Of a stretch of 64,000 bases of DNA, positions 1 to 11,849 are shown in pieces. The stretch's first letter is position 1. The number at the start of each line of letters is the position of its first letter. The position numbers and the translations under genes are program-made. The notes under the pieces are model-generated. The model was not told the DNA's origin, did not search any database, and worked only from the letters and a program-made list of their open reading frames with translations. The DNA comes from Macrostomum hystrix. Taxonomy: Eukaryota; Platyhelminthes; Macrostomidae. The stretch is taken from assembly GCA_950097015.1 (NCBI GenBank), contig CATNEN010000003.1, forward strand, positions 2,479,001-2,543,000, read 5' to 3'.

Positions 1-299
1 ATCTAAAAATTTGTCATTTGGTGAACGCAAAAAAATTCCTTCTTTAGAGCCCGAAGCTAAAAAACTAGAGCGAAAAATGTAAGACATTTCATTTTACAGC
101 CTCGAAAATCGACTAGCGCCCCCAACTCTCTGTCTCTCTAAATATATTATCCCCAGCATAATAGCTATAGGATCCCAATCCTCATGGGAGATGCAAATTA
201 AAGCAGACACTCTACATAATCTACATTTCTTAGGCGGAGAATAGGAAAGTGTGAATAATTTCATACAAGTAATTGGCCATCCTAGAGACCCCACTTCAT

Positions 300-592
300 T
301 TGACCGGAGGGCAATGACTGCTCCGAGATGATGCCTGGACAACCTCCATTGAATTGTCGACGTCGCCATCCTTCGCGAGACAAAGTTTTCAGGCGTGAAA
401 TTTTGTTTAATCGACCGACTGGGGATTGGAGAAATTTGTGGAATAACAATGGTTAGAAAATTGGTTTTTGAGTTCCGAAATGACCAATGGATGTCGATTG
501 GATTCAACAAACCGTGAATTCATCGACTGGAATAACTGTCACAGCTGAGACAACTCAGGCGGTACTGGTTCCAGCTGCAGTGCCTCATTTCT
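300..592 (+). CDS. Doubtful coding fragment(s) at left edge
   Basis: I do not recognise this. One frame from about 311 to 461 encodes an Arg/Asn-rich stretch ending NRPTGDWRNLWNNNG then stop. An overlapping frame starting near 450 gives VRKLVFEFRNDQWMSIGF then stop. A third starts at ATG 487, MDVDWIQQTVNSSTG, and runs to a GTAAGA donor at 593 in phase 1. The frame changes suggest a decayed element or a frameshifted gene, but 487-592 could also be a first exon whose intron holds the next arrays. The opposite strand is also open over 94-510. No family assignment is possible. Confidence 0.2.
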
Positions 593-670
593 GTAAGAAT
601 TTGCTGCTATTGTGTTGCCTGCTTCCGCTACAACTGGTTTTCTGATAGGAAACTAATTGCTCAACTGTAC

Positions 671-2400
671 AATACGAATCCGAAACTCTACCGAATCCGA
701 AACTGTACCGAATCCGAAACTCTACCGAATCCGAAACTGTACCGAATCCGAAACTGCACCGAATCCGAAACTGTACCGAATCCGAAACTCTACCGAATCC
801 GAAACTGTACCGAATCCGAAACTCTACCGAATCCGAAACTGTAACGAATCCGAAACTGTACCGAATCCGAAACTGTACCGAATCCGAAACTCTACCGAAT
901 CCGAAACTGTACCGAATCCGAAACTCTACCGAATCCGTAACTGTACCGAATCCGAAACTGCACCGAATCCGAAACTCTACCGAATCCGAAACTGTACCGA
1001 ATCCGAAACTGTACCGAATCCGAAACTCTACCGAATCCGAAACTGTAACGAATCCGAAACTGTACCGAATCCGAAACTGTACCGAATCCGAAACTGCACC
1101 GAATCCGAAACTGTACCGAATCCGAAGCTGTACCGAATCCGAAACTCTACCGAATCCGAAACTGTACCGAATCCGAAACTGTACCGAATCCGAAACTGTA
1201 CCGAATCCGAAACTCTACCGAATCCGAAACTGTACCGAATCCGAAACTCTACCGAATCCGAAACTCTACCGAATCCGAATCTATACCGAATCCGAAACTG
1301 TACCGAATCCGAAACTGTACCGAATCCGAAACTATACCGAATCCGAAACAATACCGAATCCGAAACTATACCGAATCCGAAGCTATACCGAATCCGAAAC
1401 TATACCGAATCCGAAACTGTACCGAATCCGAAACTATACCGAATCCGAAACTGTAACGAATCATAAACTGTACCGAATCCGAAACCGTACCGAATCCGAA
1501 ACTCTACCGAATCCGAAACTGTACCGAATCCGAAGCTATACCGAATCCGAAACTCTACCGAATCCGAAACTATACCGAATCTGAAACTGTACCGAATCCG
1601 AAACAATACCGAATCCGAAACTATACCGAATCCGAAGCTATACCGAATCCGAAACTATACCGAATCCGAAACTATACCGAATCCGAAACTATACCGAATC
1701 CGAAACTATACCGAATCCGAAGCTATACCGAATCCGAAACTATACCGAATCCGAAACTATACCGAATCCGAAACTATACCGAATCCGAAGCTATACCGAA
1801 TCCGAAGCTATACCGAATCCGAAACTCTACCGAATCCGAAGCTATACCGAATCCGAAACTATACCGAAACCGAAACAATACCGAATCCGAAACTATACCG
1901 AAACCGAAACAATACCGAATCCGAAACTATACCGAATCCGAAACTATACCGAATCCGAAGCTATACCGAATCCGAAGCTATACCGAATCCGAAACTCTAC
2001 CGAATCCGAAGCTATACCGAATCCGAAACTATACCGAAACCGAAACAATACCGAATCCGAAACTATACCGAATCCGAAACTATACCGAATCCGAAACTGT
2101 ACCGAATCCGAAACAATACCGAATCCGAAACTCTACCGAATCCAAAGCTATACCGAATCCGAAACTATACCGAATCCGAAGCTATACCGAATCCGAAGCC
2201 ATACCGAATCCAAAGCTATACCGAATCCAAAACTATACCGAATCCGAAACTATACCGAATCCGAAACTATACCGAATCCGAAACTATACCGAATCCGAAA
2301 CTATACCGAATCCGAAGCTATACCGAATCCGAAGATATACCGAATCCGAAACTCTACCGAATCCGAAACTCTACCGAACTTGAAACTGTACTTAAACTGA
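671..2400. repeat. 17-bp minisatellite, about 100 copies
   Basis: Unit CCGAATCCGAAACTGTA, 17 bp, with variants at the ACTGTA/ACTCTA/ACTATA/GCTATA positions. The left half is rich in ACTGTA and ACTCTA; the right half is dominated by ACTATA and GCTATA, so variants are spatially segregated. Three units make 51 bp, so long spurious reading frames exist on both strands. Confidence 0.97.
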
Positions 2401-2755
2401 AACTGTAACTTTGCCGAATCGGAATCTTGTACATTTCAGATTAGGCTTGTTTATTTAAGAAATTCAAATATATTTTGCTCGAAAATTTCGCTAACTAGAA
2501 AAACTACTTAAAAGAGAATAAATTTTGTGAACAATGCTTGGCTTTCTACTTGCAGTAGTGTTTTGAAGTTTGCCGTCTTTTTGTAAGTAAATAAAAAGAA
2601 TTGAAAACGATTAAAAACTCAATGCTTCATATTGGGAACGCTAAATCTGTTTGATACTAAATAGAGCTTTAGCAAAGTAGATGAGGCATATATGTTTGCA
2701 AAATATTTGACTGGTATAGTGATACTGTTCCAGACACCCAACTATCTGCCATGAT
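2401..2755. other. Non-coding AT-rich spacer
   Basis: Spacer between two arrays. I see no exon, RNA gene or element ends here. Confidence 0.6.
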
Positions 2756-2761
2756 CACATC

Positions 2762-3815
2762 ATCTCCTGACACCCACTGTCTTATCAGACACCCCACTCT
2801 CTTATCAGACACCCCACTGTCTTATCAGACACCCCACTGTCTTATCAGACACCCCACTGTCTTATCAGACACCCCACTGTCTTATCAGACACCCCACTGT
2901 CTTATCAGACACCCCACTCTCTTATCAGACACCCCACTGTCTTATCAGACACCCCACTGTCTTATCAGACACCCCACTGTCTTATCAGACACCCCACTCT
3001 CTTATCAGACACCCCACTGTCTTATCAGACACCCCACTGTCTTATCAGACACCCCACTGTCTTATCAGACACCCCACTCTCTTATCAGACACCCCACTGT
3101 CTTATCAGACACCCCACTGTCTTATCAGACACCCCACTGTCTTATCAGACACCCCACTGTCTTATCAGACACCCCACTGTCTTATCAGACACCCCACTCT
3201 CTTATCAGACACCCCACTGTCTTATCAGACACCCCACTGTCTTATCAGACACCCCACTGTCTTATCAGACACCCCACTCTCTTATCAGACACCCCACTGT
3301 CTTATCAGACACCCCACTGACTTATCAGACACCCCACTGTCTTATCAGACACCCCACTGTCTTATCAGACACCCACTCTCTTATCAGACACCCCACTGAC
3401 TTATCAGACACCCACTGTCTTATCAGACACCCCACTGTCTTATCAGACACCCCACTGTCTTATCAGACACCCCACTGTCTTATCAGACACCCCACTGTCC
3501 TAGCTGACACCCCACTGTCCTAGCTGACACCCCACTGTCCTAGCTGACACCCCACTGTCCTATCTGACACCCCACTGTCCTAGCTGACACCCCACTGTCC
3601 TAGCTGACACCCCACTGTCCTAGCTGACACCCCACTGTCCTAGCTGACACCCCACTGTCCTATCTGACACCCCACTGTCCTAGCTGACACCCCACTGTCC
3701 TAGCTGACACCCCACTGTCCTAGCTGACACCCCACTGTCCTAGCTGACACCCACTGTCCTAGCTGACACCCCACTGTCCTATCTGACACCCCACTGTCCT
3801 AGCTGACACCTGACT
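2762..3815. repeat. 20-bp minisatellite with two subfamilies
   Basis: About 52 copies. Up to about 3490 the unit is CTTATCAGACACCCCACTGT. After that it is CCTAGCTGACACCCCACTGT. The switch is abrupt, which suggests separate local expansions from a common ancestor. Occasional units lack one C of the CCCC run. Confidence 0.97.
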
Positions 3816-3829
3816 TGTCGTATCTGACA

Positions 3830-5100
3830 AAAGTTTCTACTTAGAGTAGTTACTCCTGAAAATATCCAAAGCTAATATCAGAACGTACCAGAAAAATACA
3901 GACTATTAGAAAAAAGCAAACATTTTGATATTAATTCCTGCTAGGCAGAAAAAAATTGTGTTTTCAAACAAGCAGACATCAAAAGGGTCAATTAAGCTGC
4001 AAAATAACCAACCCCTGAATGCAACAGTAAAAACAAATAGTCAACAAAAAGGTAAACTATTATTATAATAGTAACAGTAATTATAATAATTATCAATGAA
4101 CAGTTATAGCATTCAGTATCGACTGATTGTCATTCAATCTCCTTTGCTTTATACTTTGTCTTGCCTGCTTTTTTACTTGATATAATTAGCGTGCAAGGCA
4201 GACAAAACAACAATAAATATTAGTCCAAATATAATTCAATTGAGTTATTCTTAATAGAGCAAATTTATCGCTTCAAAAAAGTGCATTGCTTAATAATTTA
4301 AACAGTTGTTTTTTTTGTTCTCGATTAAAAGAGAGTTTTGCGCAAAAGGTGAACTATAACTTGCTGCCAATCTATTTAGTATAGATAGAGTCGCTGTTCA
4401 GTCCATGGACTGGGGGGGGGGCATGACGCCACATGTTAATTCTGCTAAAAGACAACAATTTTTTCAGTGAAAAGTTGTCGACTTAGTGCGAAACTCTTTA
4501 AGCCTAAAAATATTAAAATAGAAAAACACCGAAAGTTACCTAAAAGTTTATAAATAACAATTCAAGTTAGGAAAATCAGATAAGGCCCAGAGCAATAAGG
4601 CTTTGAAGTTTCCGAGTCGATAGCAACTCAGAGCAATGGGTAATTCAGACTGATCCACAACAAGAAATAAGTTCTTTGCTCAATAGGCTTAACTCATCGA
4701 GTTAAAAATGACAGACAAAAACTAAAGAGAAAGTGTTTGGCAGAGCAGAATAGGAAAGTTTCATTGTCTAAAACATTTCCTCCATTGTGCATTGCTCTCT
4801 TCTGAAGTAGTACTTCAAGAGAGAAACTCATTTTTTTGAAAGAAGCATGCAACTATAGTTGACATCAGTCACATTTCTGCCACCGAACTAGACGCCCACG
4901 CAATGTCATATATCCGTGACAATTGAAGCTTTAACAGCATCTGTAAAATCATTAGTTATTTATATTTTAATTGGCAACGCTATTCTAGATAATTGCCTAT
5001 CCTTAAATACTTTCTTAGTGTATCCCAAGTGAGGAAAATTTAACTGTTACCTATCCATGCATATCACACTAATTTCATCACTAGACCACAACTATCATGA
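3830..5100. other. Non-coding DNA with a SINE fragment
   Basis: AT-rich, with no exon I can support. At about 4390-4435 a reverse-oriented fragment (GCTGTTCAGTCCATGGACTG followed by a run of G) matches the 3' part of the SINE found intact at 16.4 kb and 25.8 kb. Confidence 0.5.
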
Positions 5101-5108
5101 ATGAATTA

Positions 5109-6665
5109 ATCTCACATTTTATCTCACCTGTTCTCTCATCACAGAATCACACCTTTTTATCAGTAATTCTCACCTGTTCTCTCATCACAGAATCACACCT
5201 GTTTTATCAGTAATTCTCATCTGTTCTCTCATCACAGAATCACACCTGTTTTATCAGTAATTCTCATCTGTTTTCTCATCACAGAATCACACCTGTTGTT
5301 ATCAGTAATTCTCATCTGTTCTCTCATCACAGAATCACACCTGTTGTTATCAGTAATTCTCACCTGTTCTCTCATCACAGAATCACACCTTTTGTTATCA
5401 GTAATTCTCATCTGTTCTCTCATCACAGAATCACACCTGTTGTTATCAGTAATTCTCATCTGTTCTCTCATCACAGAATCACACCTTGTGTTATCAGTAA
5501 TTCTCATCTGTTCTCTCATCACAGAATCACACCTGTTGTTATCAGCAATTCTCATCTGTTCTCTCATCACAGAATCACACCTGTTGTTATCAGTAATTCT
5601 CATCTGTTCTCTCATCACAGAATCACACCTGTTTTTATCAGTAATTCTCATCTGTTCTCTCATCACAGAATCACACCTGTTGTTATCAGTAATTCTCACC
5701 TGTTCCCTCATCACAGAATCACACCTTGTGTTATCAGTAATTCTCATCTGTTTTCTCATCACAGAATCACACCTGTTGTTATCAGTAATTCTCATCTGTT
5801 TTCTCATCACAGAATCACACCTGTTGTTATCAGTAATTCTCACCTGTTCCCTCATCACAGAATCACACCTTGTGTTATCAGTAATTCTCATCTGTTTTCT
5901 CATCACAGAATCACACCTGTTGTTATCAGCAATTCTCATCTGTTCTCTCATCACAGAATCACACCTGTTGTTATCAGTAATTCTCATCTGTTTTCTCATC
6001 ACAGAATCACACCCGTTTTATCAGTAATCCTTATCTGTTTTCTCATCACAGAATCACACCTTGTGTTATCAGTAATTCTCATCTGTTCTCTCATCACAGA
6101 ATCACACCTGTTGTTATCAGCAATTCTCATCTGTTCTCTCATCAAAGAATCACACCTGTTGTTATCAGTAATTCTCATCTGTTATCTCATCACAGAATCA
6201 CACCTGTTTTATCAGTAATCCTTATCTGTTCTCTCATCACAGAATCACACCTGTTTTTATCAGTAATCCTTATCTGTTTTCTCATCACAGAATCACACCT
6301 GTTTTTATCAGTAATCCTTATCTGTTCTCTCATCACAGAATCACACCTGTTTTTATCAGTAATCCTTATCTGTTTTCTCATCACAGAATCACACCTGTTT
6401 TATCAGTAATTCTCATCTGTTTTCTCATCACAGAATCACACCTGTCTTTATCAGTAATCCTTATCTGTTTTCTCATCACAGAATCACACCTGTTGTTATC
6501 AGTAATTCTCACCTGTTCTCTCATCACAGAATCACACCTGTTGTTATCAGTAATTCTCATCTGTTCTCTCATCACAGAATCACACCTGTTTTTATCAGTA
6601 ATTCTCATCTGTTATCTCATCACAGAATCACACCTGTTTTTATCAGTAATCCTCACCAGTTTTTC
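5109..6665. repeat. 48-bp minisatellite
   Basis: About 32 copies of a 48-bp unit containing CTCATCACAGAATCACACCT and ATCAGTAATTCTCA. On the + strand the unit carries an acceptor-like TCATCACAG. On the - strand it carries donor-like ACAGGTGAGAATT in the CACCTGTT variants. 48 is a multiple of 3, so frames of 243-256 codons exist on both strands; I treat these as by-products. Confidence 0.97.
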
Positions 6666-6768
6666 AGGACTGAAAAGCTAACTGTACTGGTTCGCATCGG
6701 CCTACATTTCGGGTATGTGAACTATTGTGCTTATTGAAAGTTTTTTTTGTTTTTTTTCTTCAAACCAG

Positions 6769-6897
6769 CTGAAACCTGTTTACATGGCGCCTACTGTGAA
6801 TACGTCAAAGCCTAAATCAGCCCCATTGGATGTGCCACCAGAGCCTTTGGAACCAATCAGTGAAGCGCAAAACTGCATACTTTGCGCCCAAATCTAA
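6769..6897 (+). CDS. Candidate terminal exon, unassigned
   Basis: A long T-rich tract ends in CAAACCAG at 6768, a good acceptor. In phase 0 the following 42 codons read LKPVYMAPTVNTSKPKSA, then a proline/glutamate-rich segment ending NCILCAQI and a stop. In phase 1 a shorter frame reads ETCLHGAYCEYVKA then stop. The first is longer and ends with a Cys four residues from the C terminus, a weak CaaX-like ending. No upstream exon with a matching phase is certain, so the gene is unresolved. A further possible small exon is 6669-6714 (TEKLTVLVRIGLHF), after a GTTTTTCAG acceptor. Confidence 0.28.
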   Translation: MKPVYMAPTVNTSKPKSAPLDVPPEPLEPISEAQNCILCAQI

Positions 6898-6984
6898 ATA
6901 TAGTCCTCACCCTGAAACTTCTCACAGTCTTCTCCACTCAGCAACATTTTGTTATTATCCCAAGAGGGGAAGCTGCCAGCCAAC

Positions 6985-7170
6985 AGCTCTTAGACCAGGT
7001 CGAGTTGATTTGCCAGCCTCTGAAAAATTTCGAGGCATTTCTTCATCTCCCTCATCCTTGAGTTTATAGTTGCCAATATAAGTCCGTCGGACCGCAGCGA
7101 ACGCCCACGCAAAATTTCCACCCCGAAATTCGATAGGATACGAAAAAGCGGCCCCCAGGGCGTCATCAGC
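6985..7170 (-). pseudogene. Possible non-LTR reverse transcriptase remnant
   Basis: Minus-strand frames hold KSFADDALG, resembling the F/YADD catalytic motif of reverse transcriptases. In another frame, LILATINSRMREMKKCLEIF then QRLANQLDLV resembles the helix that follows YADD in LINE polymerases. The two lie in different frames about 65 bp apart, so at best this is a broken fragment. Chance similarity is possible. Confidence 0.3.
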
Positions 7171-7283
7171 AAAGCTTTTTATAGCCAACGGTCAGATCCC
7201 GACAGATCCCACTTGCTTGTCAATATTGCAGTCACCCAGTCTGATACTCTAGATAGATTCTGCTTTTTGGAGCCTTTTTGCGC

Positions 7284-7740
7284 ATGAAAATGTCAGCCAG
7301 AACCGTCACCTTCTGTTGTCTCCTGTTGGTTGCTATGGTAACTAGCACTGTTAGCGGTATGGCTGTTTCATCTGGCAAAGAGGATGAAACAGACAATAGC
7401 ATCAGCGGCAATAACAGAAACGACAACAGCAATCATCGCCGCCTGACCGATAGCTCGATAGACAAACTGAAGGCCGACGAAGTGCCGTCAGCGGATTCTG
7501 TTGAACTAGTTCGTGAGCCACACTGGTGGTGGCAGTACAGAAAGCGAACCGGCAATCTGCCGACTGAGTACAGCGACCTGGTGAAAGATTGGGCCAAGAG
7601 TATGAGATACTCGACCACGAACATCAGGTGAGCCGCGTAGGCTTTCAAGAGCCACTTGTTGGCGCCTTGGTCCAAACTCTCAAACCATCTTCAACCAAAA
7701 CCTAAAAATGTCTATCAAAATCCTTTTTTTCAGATGGTGA
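7284..7740 (+). CDS. Small secreted peptide precursor, two exons
   Basis: Start ATG 7284 gives MKMSARTVTFCCLLLVAMVT, a typical signal peptide with likely cleavage near residue 25. An Asp/Asn/Ser-rich spacer follows (residues 26-60), then HRR at 51-53, a REPHWWWQY stretch at 78-85 and a tribasic RKR at 86-88. Cleavage there would release a 28-residue peptide starting TGNLPTEYSDLV and ending TTNIRW. A donor AACATCAG/GTGAGCC at 7627/7628 and acceptor TTTTTTTCAG at 7733 define a 106-bp intron, matching the short-intron class here. Spliced, the protein ends IRW (116 aa); unspliced it ends IR at 7631. AATAAA occurs at 8051 and about 8095. The layout is that of a neuropeptide or other secreted peptide precursor. 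No family is recognised, and there is no C-terminal Gly for amidation. Confidence 0.6.
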
Positions 7741-9045
7741 TGGCAACGGCAGACACACAATGACCAGTGGATTGTCATCACTAATGCATGAGCAGAGATT
7801 TTTTTAAAGTGCATACGGTCTCAATTGCGAGCTAAAAATATCTAACAATCAAGGGCTATTGTCAAATGTAGACTAGTTTTACTATTATAGACGGTTTAAT
7901 AAGAAATAGACAATAACTTTGTCCAGGTCGGACTTGTGTAACCCCAGACAGATTAATAATTAACTGCAATGTACAATTCATACAGTTTTTTAATGCTGAA
8001 CTTAATAATGAGCAACACCTTTCTGCCTTGCTTGATAGGAGAGATTGCAAAATAAATAATTAATTAATATTCAATTGTTTATCTTTGATTGTTGAAATAA
8101 AAACAACAATTTTACGAGCTATATCTGGCCTCGCCTGGTCAGTAAGATCACTGACTCTCAGTGACTGACCTTGGCTTACCCAGGCCTATGACACAGCTCT
8201 CTATCTTGAACCATAAGCCGTGATAGCACGATTTTAACCATTCCTGACTCCGTCACAGGGATATATTTTTAGTTTGAGGGCCCGTGTTGTGAAATTGGAA
8301 TCGTTTAATCGCTGCACAAAGCATTAAGCTGACCGGAGTTAAGTCCGAAGAATATAGAAAGTACGACTCTTGTACATTGTAAATCTTTGATAATCAACAA
8401 AACGCAATGGTTTGCACTTTGAATTCTGCGAATCTTGATGCGAATCATAGAAGAGATACAAATACAAAATCCCCACTCAATAAATTCAGATGTGCGCGGA
8501 ACCAAATTACATGATCGCGTGACCATTCAGGTTGGATATTACTGCTAATCAAAGATTACTCTGGTATTAGGGGTCTGCGGGTACCATAGTAGGCCTATTT
8601 TGAGTCTATATTTAAAGCTGCATTAAATGCACATCCAACCATGATCCCAGAGTTCTATTTTATCAATAGTGAGGAAAGCCTGCTGCCCTATGTGAACGGA
8701 AATCTGCAGGGTTAAGTTTGGGATTAAAAAACGATCAGTTGATTGGCACAGACTCCATTGTGACATTATCTCCCGCCCAAAATCAAATGCTTTAACATTT
8801 CTGTATCTATGCACAATTCATTCGCTCTATACAACACGGCACTTATCTATAAATGGCATTATAAAAAAACTACTTTCCTCGCGACGCAATCAAGCTTTCC
8901 AATCCACATGATTTTTTTTTCTAATTTCCATACTAAACCACGGCAAAGCAGCACTTTATACAGAGAAACACTAGGTCTAATTGTGCTTTGTCATGCAAAG
9001 TGCGTAATCGAGTTACCTGAAAAATAACCTGGTGAGAAAGTGATG
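7741..9045. other. Probable 3' UTR then non-coding DNA
   Basis: AATAAA at 8051 and about 8095 could end the secreted-peptide transcript. From 8100 to 9045 I see no exon, RNA gene or element ends. Small open frames here are AT-rich and unremarkable. Confidence 0.5.
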
Positions 9046-9059
9046 GAGTGCAAGTTGAA

Positions 9060-11050
9060 GAAGAGAAGTGTCAGGTGAGGAAGTGTAGATATGTCAGGTG
9101 AGGAAGTGTAGGTATGTCAGGTGAGGAAGTGTAGATATGTCAGGTGAGGAAGTGTAGATATGTCAGGTGAGGAAGTGTAGGTATGTCAGGTGAGGAAGTG
9201 TAGATATGTCAGGTGAGGAAGTGTAGATATGTCAGGTGAGGAAGTGTAGATATGTCAGGTGAGGAAGTGTAGATATGTCAGGTGAGGAAGTGTAGATATG
9301 TCAGGTGAGGAAGTGTAGGTATGTCAGGTGAGGAAGTGTAGATATGTCAGGTGAGGAAGTGTAGATATGTCAGGTGAGAAAGTGCAGATATGTCAGGTGA
9401 GGAAGTGTAGATATGTCAGGTGAGGAAGTGTAGATATGTCAGGTGAGGAAGTGTAGATATGTCAGGTGAGGAAGTGTATGTCAGGTGAGGAAGTGTAGAT
9501 ATGTCAGGTGAGGAAGTGTAGATATGTCAGGTGAGGAAGTGTATGTCAGGTGAGGAAGTGTAGGTATGTCAGGTGAGGAAGTGCAGATATGTCAGGTGAG
9601 GAAGTGTAGGTATGTCAGGTGAGGAAGTGTAGGTATGTCAGGTGAGGAAGTGTAGGTATGTCAGGTGAGGAAGTGTATGTCAGGTGAGGAAGTGTAGGTA
9701 TGTCAGGTGAGGAAGTGTAGATATGTCAGGTGAGGAAGTGTAGGTATGTCAGGTGAGGAAGTGTAGGTATGTCAGGTGAGGAAGTGTAGATATGTCAGGT
9801 GAGGAAGTGTATGTCAGGTGAGGAAGTGTAGATATGTCAGGTGAGGAAGTGTAGATATGTCAGGTGAGGAAGTGTATGTCAGGTGAGGAAGTGTAGGTAT
9901 GTCAGGTGAGGAAGTGTAGATATGTCAGGTGAGGAAGTGTATGTCAGGTAAGGAAGTGTAGATATGTCAGGTGAGGAAGTGTAGATATGTCAGGTGAGGA
10001 AGTGTATGTCAGGTGAGGAAGTGTAGGTATGTCAGGTGAGGAAGTGTAGATATGTCAGGTGAGGAAGTGTATGTCAGGTGAGGAAGTGTAGATATGTCAG
10101 GTGAGGAAGTGTAGATATGTCAGGTGAGGAAGTGTATGTCAGGTGAGGAAGTGTAGGTATGTCAGGTGAGGAAGTGCAGATATGTCAGGTGAGGAAGTGT
10201 AGATATGTCAGGTGAGGAAGTGTGTGTCAGGTGAGGAAGTGTAGATATGTCAGGTGAGGAAGTGTAGGTATGTCAGGTGAGGAAGTGTAGGTATGTCAGG
10301 TGAGGAAGTGCAGATATGTCAGGTGAGGAAGTGTAGATATGTCAGGTGAGGAAGTGTAGATATGTCAGGTGAGGAAGTGTAGGTATGTCAGGTGAGGAAG
10401 TGTATGTCAGGTGAGGAAGTGTAGGTATGTCAGGTGAGGAAGTGTAGATATGTCAGGTGAGGAAGTGTAGATATGTCAGGTGAGGAAGTGTATGTCAGGT
10501 GAGGAAGTGAAGATATGTCAGGTGAGGAAGTGTAGGTATGTCAGGTGAGGAAGTGTAGATATGTCAGGTGAGGAAGTGTAGATATGTCAGGTGAGGAAGT
10601 GTAGATATGTCAGGTGAGGAAGTGCAGATATGTCAGGTGGGGAAGTGTAGATATGTCAGGTGAGGAAGTGTAGATATGTCAGGTGGGGAAGTGTAGATAT
10701 GTCAGGTGAGGAAGTGTAGGTATGTCAGGTGAGGAAGTGTAGGTATGTCAGGTGAGGAAGTGTAGGTATGTCAGGTGAGGAAGTGTAGGTATGTCAGGTG
10801 AGGAAGTGTAGGTATGTCAGGTGAGGAAGTGTAGGTATGTCAGGTGAGGAAGTGTAGGTATGTCAGGTGAGGAAGTGTAGGTATTTCAGGTGAGGAAGTG
10901 TAGGTATGTCAGGTGAGGAAGTGTAGGTATGTCAGGTGAGGAAGTGTAGGTATGTCAGGTGAGGAAGTGTAGGTATGTCAGGTGAGGAAGTGTAGGTATG
11001 TCAGGTGAGGAAGTGTAGGTATGTCAGGTGAGGAAGTTTAGAAGTGTCAG
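9060..11050. repeat. 23/19-bp minisatellite of donor-like units
   Basis: About 85 copies. The main 23-bp unit contains TGTCAGGTGAGGAAGTGTAG; an interspersed 19-bp form lacks the AGAT/AGGT segment. Each unit on the + strand contains TCAG/GTGAGGAAG, close to the metazoan 5' splice-site consensus. The flanking single-copy sequence at 9010-9060 (CTGGTGAGAAAGTGATGGAG) looks like a diverged founder unit. Confidence 0.97.
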
Positions 11051-11845
11051 GTGGGGAACCTACAACACAGATCCAGCAACACTCCCAGACCCCTTGATGA
11101 CATCGACATTGTAGTCCAAAATACAAAGAGGAGCTAGCAAGTTGGCGAAAACCCGAATGAGACAGCGGCCCTCCGAGGACAAAAATAAGCCCAGCAAATC
11201 AAAAAAACCTCAACTGAGAATAACGCAGACATCATAGAAGGGTTTAAAGTTTCAGCCAACAAAATATCTTAGTACCGAGTGTCATCAGTGTCATCAAACG
11301 CAGCTTAGATATTGATAAAAACTATAATGATTAGCTAGAAAGTCTTCTCAAGCCACCGATAACTAAACGAGGCGCAGTCGATGCAGAAGAAAAAGTTAAC
11401 GATTTCCAACAAGAAATCTTGACACCACAGGAGCGACTGGGAGCTAAAAGCGGACAGCAATCGATGAGGGAGAAATCCTCGAATTACATCTGCGAATCTG
11501 CCTAGCACACTCGTGAGATGAAAAAAATACTATAACCTTGACCTGATATTACTCAGGATAAAGTTGAATAAGCAAATCTAGATTTTTATTTAATTGATAA
11601 GTTTGGAAATAACCCTGAATTTCTGACGTTAGTCAGAAGAATAGCAAGTACAAGTTGCACAATGAAATTTATTTTCATACAGAACCGTATCTTATTAGGT
11701 TAACAAGAAGCTTGATGAATTGTTAACAGGGTTTTTCTTTAATTTAAACAAAATCGAATAAAAAGGGTTTTTCGTTAATTGCTGCTCGCGAATATATAGA
11801 TTTTATATTCAAATTCTCACTGAAATCAACCATCGAAGGTGATCT
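11051..11845. other. Non-coding, possible decayed LINE
   Basis: No intact gene. A short + strand frame around 11377-11480 (VDAEEKVNDFQQEIL, then LGAKSGQQS) faintly resembles the endonuclease region of LINE-type elements, but stops surround it. Treated as unassigned. Confidence 0.35.
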
Positions 11846-11849
11846 AACC

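Noticed and set aside
5232-6027. Overlapping 256- and 243-codon frames on opposite strands
   Set aside because: The 48-bp period is a multiple of 3; both frames are pure repeat.
9060-11050. CRISPR array
   Set aside because: Units abut each other with no unique spacers, and the window is eukaryotic.
11377-11480. LINE endonuclease-like frame
   Set aside because: Similarity is faint, stops are close on both sides and no other part of a LINE was found.
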